This document shows positions 58,655 through 64,000 of a DNA stretch of 64,000 bases, in pieces. The notes beneath the pieces were generated by a model, which had not been told where the DNA came from, made no database searches, and saw only the letters and a program-made list of their open reading frames with translations. A program made the translations under genes and the position numbers. Numbering within the stretch: position 1 is the stretch's first letter; every line of letters begins with the position of its first letter. This stretch comes from Cellulomonas persica (GTDB lineage Bacteria > Actinomycetota > Actinomycetes > Actinomycetales > Cellulomonadaceae): contig NZ_BJUA01000008.1 in NCBI RefSeq assembly GCF_007989825.1, forward strand, positions 62,001-126,000, read 5' to 3'.

Positions 58655-60307
58655 ATGGCTCAGGAACACGACGGTCAGCACGAGCAGCGACCCGCAGCCG
58701 AGCTCTTCGACCCCGAGACGGACCCGCTCGCCACCTACGTGCTCGAACCCGAGGACGTCGCGACGCTCCTGCGCCGGGTCGTCGCGTCGCCCGGCGCGAG
58801 CACGTCCACGTCGCACGCGCCGTTCACGGGCGCCCCGATCGCGGCGGTCCCGCTCTCCACGCCCGAGGACGTCGCGCGCGCCGCGCGCTCGGCACGCGCC
58901 GCGCAGCGCCTCTGGGCGGCCCGTCCGGTGCGTGAGCGCGCCGCCGTGCTGTCCGCGGTGCACGACCTCGTGCTCGAGCGGCAGAGCGACGTGCTCGACC
59001 TCATCCAGCTCGAGACCGGCAAGGCGCGGGTCTCGGCGTTCGAGGAGGTCGCCGACATCGCGCTCGTCTCGCGGCACTACGCGGCGCGCGCCCGCCGCTA
59101 CCTCGCTCCGCGCCGCGTGCTCGGGACGGTGCCGGGGCTGACGAGCACGCGCGTCCTGCGTCACCCCGTCGGGGTCGTCGGCATCATCGCGCCCTGGAAC
59201 TTCCCGCTGACGCTCACCCTGGGCGACGTGCTCCCCGCGCTCGTCGCGGGCAACGCGGTCCTGCTGCGACCCGACCCGCAGACCGCGCTGACCGCGCTGT
59301 GGGCCGCCGAGCTGCTCGAGGACGCGGGGCTGCCCGCGGGCGTGCTGCAGGTCGTCGTCGGCGACGGGCCGAGCATCGGCGGCGCGGTGATCGAGCACAG
59401 CGACCACGTGAGCTTCACGGGCTCGACGCGCACCGGTCGCGTCGTGGCGGCGAGCGCCGGCGAGCGGCTCGTGCCGGCGACGCTCGAGCTCGGCGGCAAG
59501 AACGCGATGTACGTCGCGGACGACGTCGACGTCGAGGTCGCGGCCGAGGGCGCCGTGCGCGCGTGCTTCGTCGGTGCGGGTCAGGTGTGCGTGAGCATCG
59601 AGCGGATCTACGTGCACCGTGACGTGTTCGACGAGTTCGCGGCCGAGCTCGCGCGCCGCACGCGCGAGCTGCGCCTGGGCACCGGGCTGGACTACCGCAG
59701 CGACATCGGCTCGCTCACGTCCGCAGCGCAGCTCGCGACCGTCGTCGAGCACGTCGAGGACGCGCTCGGCCTGGGTGCGCGGGTGCTCGCCGGTGGCGTG
59801 CACCGCAGCGACCTCGGCCCGTGGTTCTACGAGCCGACCGTCCTGGTGGACGTCTCGCCGCACGCGCGCCTGTTCCGCGAGGAGACGTTCGGGCCCGTCG
59901 TCGCGCTCTACCCCGTCGCGTCCGACGACGAGGCGGTCGCCGCCATGAACGACACCGAGTTCGGGCTGAACGCGAGCATCTGGACCGCCGACGCGCGGCG
60001 CGGTGCCGCGCTCGCGCGCCGTGTCCACGCGGGGTCGGTCAACGTCAACGAGGGCTACGTCGCGACGTGGGGCTCGCTGGGTGCGCCGCAGGGCGGGTGG
60101 GGCTCGTCCGGCATCGGCGTGCGGCACGGGCGCGAGGGCCTGTGGGAGACGACGAGGCTGCAGTCGATCGCCGTGCAGCACGGCGCGCACGGCGTGCTCG
60201 GGCTGCCGCCGATGGGGCTGCGCCGGCTGTTCGAGCTCGGCACCGACGTGTGGCCGCAGGTCTACACCGAGCTGCTGCGCGCGATGAAGGCCGCGCGTCT
60301 GCCCTGA
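58655..60307 (+). CDS. Aldehyde dehydrogenase, succinate-semialdehyde dehydrogenase (GabD2-like)
   Basis: This 550-residue NAD(P)-dependent enzyme has GVVGIIAPWNFPLTLTLGDVLPALVAGNAVLL, the Glu motif TLELGGKNAMYV, the catalytic Cys in CFVGAGQVCVSIERIYV and ETFGPVVALYPV. It is most like the GabD2 group of mycobacteria, which oxidises succinic semialdehyde to succinate, but other aldehydes cannot be excluded. It is longer than the usual ~500 at both ends. ATG at 58655 is chosen because of the -10 7 bases upstream and because the earlier open sequence is Arg/Pro-rich non-coding-like. Confidence 0.9.
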   Translation: MAQEHDGQHEQRPAAELFDPETDPLATYVLEPEDVATLLRRVVASPGASTSTSHAPFTGAPIAAVPLSTPEDVARAARSARAAQRLWAARPVRERAAVLSAVHDLVLERQSDVLDLIQLETGKARVSAFEEVADIALVSRHYAARARRYLAPRRVLGTVPGLTSTRVLRHPVGVVGIIAPWNFPLTLTLGDVLPALVAGNAVLLRPDPQTALTALWAAELLEDAGLPAGVLQVVVGDGPSIGGAVIEHSDHVSFTGSTRTGRVVAASAGERLVPATLELGGKNAMYVADDVDVEVAAEGAVRACFVGAGQVCVSIERIYVHRDVFDEFAAELARRTRELRLGTGLDYRSDIGSLTSAAQLATVVEHVEDALGLGARVLAGGVHRSDLGPWFYEPTVLVDVSPHARLFREETFGPVVALYPVASDDEAVAAMNDTEFGLNASIWTADARRGAALARRVHAGSVNVNEGYVATWGSLGAPQGGWGSSGIGVRHGREGLWETTRLQSIAVQHGAHGVLGLPPMGLRRLFELGTDVWPQVYTELLRAMKAARLP

Positions 60308-60346
60308 CGGGCGGCCGGCTCACGTCGGGCCTCGGCACGCGAACGG

Positions 60347-60382
60347 CGGACGGGCCGACCCGCAGAGGGGCCGGCCCGTCCG
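60347..60382. terminator. Bidirectional terminator between aldehyde dehydrogenase and ackA
   Basis: CGGACGGGCCG (60347-60357) pairs with CGGCCCGTCCG (60372-60382), with further CCC/GGG pairing inside. It lies between convergent genes. Confidence 0.85.
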
Positions 60383-60405
60383 TCGTCAGGCGGGGGAGGG
60401 GACGG

Positions 60406-61617
60406 TCAGGGACGTCCGCCCGTGACCACGTCGACGGCCAGGCGCGCGATCGCGAGCTCCTCGTTCGTCGGGAACACGACGACCGTCGTCGGCGAGGAGT
60501 CCGTCGAGATGATCGTCGGCTCCTTCTTGCGGCCCGCGTTGCGCTCGAGGTCGATCTCGATGCCGAGCCGCTCGAGCCCCTCGCACGCACGAGCACGCAC
60601 GATGTCGTCGTTCTCGCCGACCCCGGCGGTGAAGGCGATGACGTCCACGCCGCCGAGCACCGCCGTGTAGCCGCCGATGTACTTCTTGATCCGGTGGGCG
60701 TAGACGTCGATCGCGACCTTCGCGCCCGCATCGCCCTCCTCGACCAGCCGGTGGACCTCGCGCAGGTCGTTCTGACCGGTCATGCCCTTGAGGCCCGAAC
60801 GGCGGTTGAGCAGGTCGTCGACCTCGTCGACGTCCATCCCCGCGTTGCGCATGAGGTGGAACGTCACGGCCGGGTCGATGTCGCCCGAGCGCGTGCCCAT
60901 GACGAGGCCCTCGAGCGGCGTCAGACCCATCGACGTGTCGACCGCGTGGCCGTTCTTCACCGCCGACGCCGACGCGCCGTTGCCGAGGTGCAGCACGATC
61001 GTGCTCGTCTGCTCCACGTCACGCCCGAGGAACGCGGCGACCTCGTGCGAGACGTACTGGTGCGACGTGCCGTGCGCGCCGTACCGGCGGACGCTGTGCT
61101 TCTCGGCGACGTCGCGGTCGATCGCGTAGGACGCGGCCGCGGCCGGCAGGTGGTGGAAGAACGCCGTGTCGAACACCGCGACGTGCGGCACGTCGGGCAG
61201 CAGCGCGCGACCCACGCGGATGCCGGTCAGGTTGGCCGGGTTGTGCAGCGGTGCGAGCGGCGAGAGCTGCTCGATCTGGTGCTCGACGAGCGCGTCGACC
61301 AGGACCGGGCCGTCGAACACCGGGCCGCCCTGCACGACGCGGTGACCCACCGCGATCACGTTGGCGCGCGACAGGTCGGGGCCGACCGCCTCGAAGAGGC
61401 TCAGCACGCGACGCAGACCCTCGCCGTGGTCCGGGACGGGCAGCTCGCGCTCGGTGGTCGACGTCTGCGTGACGTGCTTGAGCGAGCCCACCTCCTCGCC
61501 GATCCGCTCGACGATGCCCCAGGCGATCGCCTCGCCGCCGACCGGGTCGACGAGCTGGTACTTGATCGACGACGAACCGGAGTTGACGACGAGGACGCTC
61601 GTGCTCTGGGTGGTCAT
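60406..61617 (-). CDS. ackA: Acetate kinase
   Basis: This 403-residue ASKHA-fold kinase converts acetyl phosphate and ADP to acetate and ATP. It has VLVVNSGSSSIKYQL, AVGHRVVQGG, PLHNPANLTGI, VFDTAFFHHLP and the HLGNGAS and TRSGDIDP motifs, with FTAGVGENDDIVRARAC near the end. It is normal in length. It is the last gene of xfp-pta-ackA and overlaps pta by four bases (ATGA). Confidence 0.98.
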   Translation of the reverse strand: MTTQSTSVLVVNSGSSSIKYQLVDPVGGEAIAWGIVERIGEEVGSLKHVTQTSTTERELPVPDHGEGLRRVLSLFEAVGPDLSRANVIAVGHRVVQGGPVFDGPVLVDALVEHQIEQLSPLAPLHNPANLTGIRVGRALLPDVPHVAVFDTAFFHHLPAAAASYAIDRDVAEKHSVRRYGAHGTSHQYVSHEVAAFLGRDVEQTSTIVLHLGNGASASAVKNGHAVDTSMGLTPLEGLVMGTRSGDIDPAVTFHLMRNAGMDVDEVDDLLNRRSGLKGMTGQNDLREVHRLVEEGDAGAKVAIDVYAHRIKKYIGGYTAVLGGVDVIAFTAGVGENDDIVRARACEGLERLGIEIDLERNAGRKKEPTIISTDSSPTTVVVFPTNEELAIARLAVDVVTGGRP

Positions 61618-63701
61618 GCCTGCTCCTCCTCGCCGGCCCGCTCGGCCTGCGCCTGGATCGCGGTGATCGCGACGGTGTTGACGATGTCCTGCACGAGCGC
61701 GCCGCGCGACAGGTCGTTGACGGGCTTGCGCAGACCCTGCAGCACGGGGCCGATCGCGACCGCGCCCGCGGACCGCTGGACCGCCTTGTAGGTGTTGTTG
61801 CCGGTGTTGAGGTCCGGGAAGACGAACACCGTGGCCCGGCCCGCGACGGTCGAGTCCGGGAGCTTGGTCTGGGCGACGGACGCGTCGACCGCGGCGTCGT
61901 ACTGGATCGGGCCCTCGACCGACAGGTCGGGGCGACGCTCGCGGACGAGCGCGGTCGCGGCGCGGACCTTGTCCACGTCCGCGCCCGTACCCGACGCGCC
62001 CGTCGAGTACGACAGCATCGCGATGCGCGGCTCGATGCCGAACTGCACGGCCGTCTCCGCCGACGAGATCGCGATGTCCGCGAGCTGCTCGGCGGTCGGG
62101 TCCGGGATCACCGCGCAGTCGGCGTACACGAGCACGCGGTCCTCGAGGCACATGAGGAACGCGCTCGAGACGTTCGAGACGCCCGGGGCGGTCTTGATGA
62201 TCTCGAAGCTCGGCTTGATGGTGTGTGCCGTGGTGTGCACCGCGCCCGAGACCATGCCGTCGGCCAGGCCGAGGTGCACCATCATCGTGCCGAAGTACGA
62301 GACCGACGGGACGATCTCGCGCGCCCGCTCGATCGTCATGCCCTTGTGCGCGCGGATCTTGGCGTACTCCGCGGCGAACCGGTCGACGTACTGCGGGTCG
62401 TGCGGGTCGATCACGTCGGCGCCGTCGAGCGTGAGGCCGAGCTCGGCCGCCCGCGCCCGGATCGCGCTCTCGTCGCCCAGGATCGTCAGGTCCGCGACGC
62501 TGCGCTGCAGCAGCGTCGAGGCCGCGCGCAGGATCCGGTCGTCGTTGCCCTCGGGCAGGACGATGCGGCGGCGGTCGGCGCGCGCCCGGTCGAGCAGCGT
62601 GTACTCGAACATGAGCGGCGTGACCACGTCGGGCTTGGCGACGTCGAGGGCCGCGAGCAGCGCCGGGCCGTCGACGTGCCGCTCGAACAGCGACAGCGCC
62701 GTGTCGACCTTGCGCTGCGAGTCGGCCGACAGCCGCCCGCGGGTCGAGGCGACCGTGCTGGCCGTGCGGAACGTCCCGAAGTCCGTCGCGATGATCGGCA
62801 GCCGGCTGCCGAGGCCCTCGACGAGCCGCGAGATCGTCTTCGACGGACGGAACCCGCCGTTGAGGATGATGCCCGCGAGCGTCGGGAAGCCGTCGGCCTG
62901 GTGGGCGAGCAGCAGGCCCAGCAGGATGTCCGAGCGGTCGCCCGGGGTCATGATGACCGCGCCGTCGGACAGGCGACCGAGCAGGTGCTCGATCTCCATG
63001 GCGCCCACCAGCATGTCGAGCACCTCACGCCCCAGCAGCGCGTCGTCGCCCGAGATCAGCGTGCCCTCGACCGACTCCATCAGCTGACGCATGGTCGGCG
63101 CCGAGAGCAACGGGCTCTCGGGCAGCGTCCACGTCGGCCGACCGATCGCGTTCTGCACGAGGCGACGCACGACGTCGAGCGCAGGCTGCGCGCACCGGTT
63201 CGGCACGACCGCCGCGACGTGCGCGTGGTTGACCGCGAGCTCGTTGATCGCGACCTCGACGACCTGCTCGATCTCGTCGGGACGGCGCTTGTTGCCGTTG
63301 ACGACGAGGACCACCGGCGCGCCCAGGTTCGCCGCGATGCGCGCGTTGAACGCGAGCTCGGTCGGCGAGGCGACATCGGTGTAGTCGGTGCCGACGATGA
63401 CGACCGCGTCGCAACGTCGCTCCACCGCGTGGAAGCGCGCCACGATCTGCGACAGCGCCTCCTCGGGGTTGTCGTGCACCTTCTCGTAGGTCGTGCCGAT
63501 GCACTCGTCGTACGACAGGCCGACCCCGTCGTGCTCGAGCAGCAGCTCGAGCACGTAGTCACGGGCCTGGGTCGACCGCGCGACGGGGCGGAACACCCCG
63601 ACGCGCTGGACGGTGCGGGCGAGGAGGTCGACGAGCCCGAGGGCGACCGTCGACTTCCCGGTGTCCCCCTCAGGGGAGGCGACATAGATGCTGCGTGCCA
63701 C
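61614..63701 (-). CDS. pta: Phosphate acetyltransferase (long form)
   Basis: This 695-residue enzyme interconverts acetyl-CoA and acetyl phosphate. The N-terminal part (1-215) is a P-loop BioD-like domain (IYVASPEGDTGKSTVALGLVDLL), followed by a DRTGG regulatory domain (215-345) and the C-terminal catalytic domain (365-690; VLPEGNDDRIL, YPDLNTGNNTYKAVQRSAGA-like, here FPDLNTGNNTYKAVQRSAGAVAIGPVLQGLRKPVNDLSRG). This is the long Pta type whose N-terminal domains tune activity. Start GTG at 63701. It follows the phosphoketolase gene by 53 bases. Confidence 0.97.
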   Translation of the reverse strand: MARSIYVASPEGDTGKSTVALGLVDLLARTVQRVGVFRPVARSTQARDYVLELLLEHDGVGLSYDECIGTTYEKVHDNPEEALSQIVARFHAVERRCDAVVIVGTDYTDVASPTELAFNARIAANLGAPVVLVVNGNKRRPDEIEQVVEVAINELAVNHAHVAAVVPNRCAQPALDVVRRLVQNAIGRPTWTLPESPLLSAPTMRQLMESVEGTLISGDDALLGREVLDMLVGAMEIEHLLGRLSDGAVIMTPGDRSDILLGLLLAHQADGFPTLAGIILNGGFRPSKTISRLVEGLGSRLPIIATDFGTFRTASTVASTRGRLSADSQRKVDTALSLFERHVDGPALLAALDVAKPDVVTPLMFEYTLLDRARADRRRIVLPEGNDDRILRAASTLLQRSVADLTILGDESAIRARAAELGLTLDGADVIDPHDPQYVDRFAAEYAKIRAHKGMTIERAREIVPSVSYFGTMMVHLGLADGMVSGAVHTTAHTIKPSFEIIKTAPGVSNVSSAFLMCLEDRVLVYADCAVIPDPTAEQLADIAISSAETAVQFGIEPRIAMLSYSTGASGTGADVDKVRAATALVRERRPDLSVEGPIQYDAAVDASVAQTKLPDSTVAGRATVFVFPDLNTGNNTYKAVQRSAGAVAIGPVLQGLRKPVNDLSRGALVQDIVNTVAITAIQAQAERAGEEEQA

Positions 63702-63754
63702 GGTGGGCGTACTCCAGTCCTGCTGGTCGTGCTGATGGGGCGGGCGGTGGCGTC

Positions 63755-64000
63755 CTACTCGTTGTCACCGCCCGTGAAGACGGTGGCGTCGACCTGCTCG
63801 GAGCTCGACAGGTCCTGCGCGTCGGGCCACACCCAGTCCCGCACCGACGGCAGGTCCTCGCCGTGCTCGCGCGTGTACTGGCGGGCCTCGAGGCGCGCGT
63901 CCACCATGCGCTGACGCAGCCCCGCCTGCGAGGCGCGCAGCCAGTGCACGTGGTCGATCACGTCGATCACCAGGTGGAACCGGTCGAGGTCGTTGAGCAT
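63755..64000 (-). CDS. xfp: Phosphoketolase (Xfp), C-terminal 81 residues only
   Basis: The window ends inside this gene. The 81 residues seen read NDLDRFHLVIDVIDHV, then RQRMVDARLEARQYTREHGEDLPSVRDWVWP, the conserved C-terminus of xylulose-5-phosphate/fructose-6-phosphate phosphoketolase. That TPP enzyme splits sugar phosphates to acetyl phosphate, the substrate of the Pta and AckA encoded just downstream. The Met codon at the window edge is internal, not the start. Confidence 0.9.
   Translation of the reverse strand: MLNDLDRFHLVIDVIDHVHWLRASQAGLRQRMVDARLEARQYTREHGEDLPSVRDWVWPDAQDLSSSEQVDATVFTGGDNE

Overview
The window comes from a very GC-rich (about 73-75%) actinobacterium, most likely a Cellulomonas-type member of the Micrococcales. 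Supporting signs are WhiB, HrcA/CIRCE control of groES, F420-type (LLM) and DUF5709 proteins, an EspC-like helical protein, frequent GTG starts, ATGA/GTGA gene overlaps, many apparently leaderless promoters, and a secreted esterase with a PT linker and a family 2 carbohydrate-binding module. The order rplM-rpsI-glmM ... glmS-acpS ... nnr-alr-tsaE-tsaB-rimI-tsaD ... groES ... whiB ... guaB-guaB3 is the conserved actinobacterial backbone also known from Mycobacterium tuberculosis. No tRNA, rRNA, insertion sequence, prophage or CRISPR array was seen.

Layout. 1-4.7 kb: a truncated CAP-domain protein, DUF5709, an ABC-F ATPase and a divergent LysE/LysG pair. 4.8-12.8 kb: ribosomal proteins L13/S9, then cell-wall and cofactor genes (glmM, def, DedA, coaA, glmS, a MazG-like pyrophosphohydrolase, acpS). 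12.8-23.5 kb, accessory: a TetR-regulated two-gene ABC exporter, twin secreted Ig-like repeat proteins (a tandem duplication including the terminators), an HNH protein followed by an SNF2 ATPase, an LLM oxidoreductase and a small membrane protein. 23.6-31.9 kb: a 22-bp tandem repeat array, nnr, a P-loop kinase, then alr-tsaE-tsaB-rimI-sulfurtransferase, a nitroreductase on the other strand, and tsaD.

31.9-44.9 kb is the main accessory block, placed between tsaD and groES, which are neighbours in the ancestral order. It opens with a 1087-residue fusion of a 2Fe-2S domain, a GltD-like FAD/NAD(P)H module, a two-cluster ferredoxin and a complete [FeFe]-hydrogenase H-domain. This gene runs directly into a NitT/TauT-type ABC importer (lipoprotein, permease, ATPase). 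An EspC-like/proline-rich pair, a HAD hydrolase, a PaiB-like protein, an ArsR-SRPBCC pair, a YbdK-type ligase and a THUMP-like methyltransferase follow. No hydrogenase maturase (HydE/F/G) is in the window.

44.9-53.6 kb returns to the backbone: groES behind a CIRCE-overlapped promoter but without groEL, whiB with a long leader and a duplicated tail, MerR- and LuxR-type regulators with degenerate sensor domains, guaB, a CBM2 esterase, a DnaQ-type exonuclease and guaB3. 53.7-64 kb holds a PH-domain membrane protein, a DtxR-box siderophore ABC importer, an aldehyde dehydrogenase and phosphoketolase-pta-ackA. The last set makes acetate and ATP from acetyl phosphate. Together with the NAD(P)H-linked hydrogenase it fits a facultative anaerobe that ferments plant sugars.
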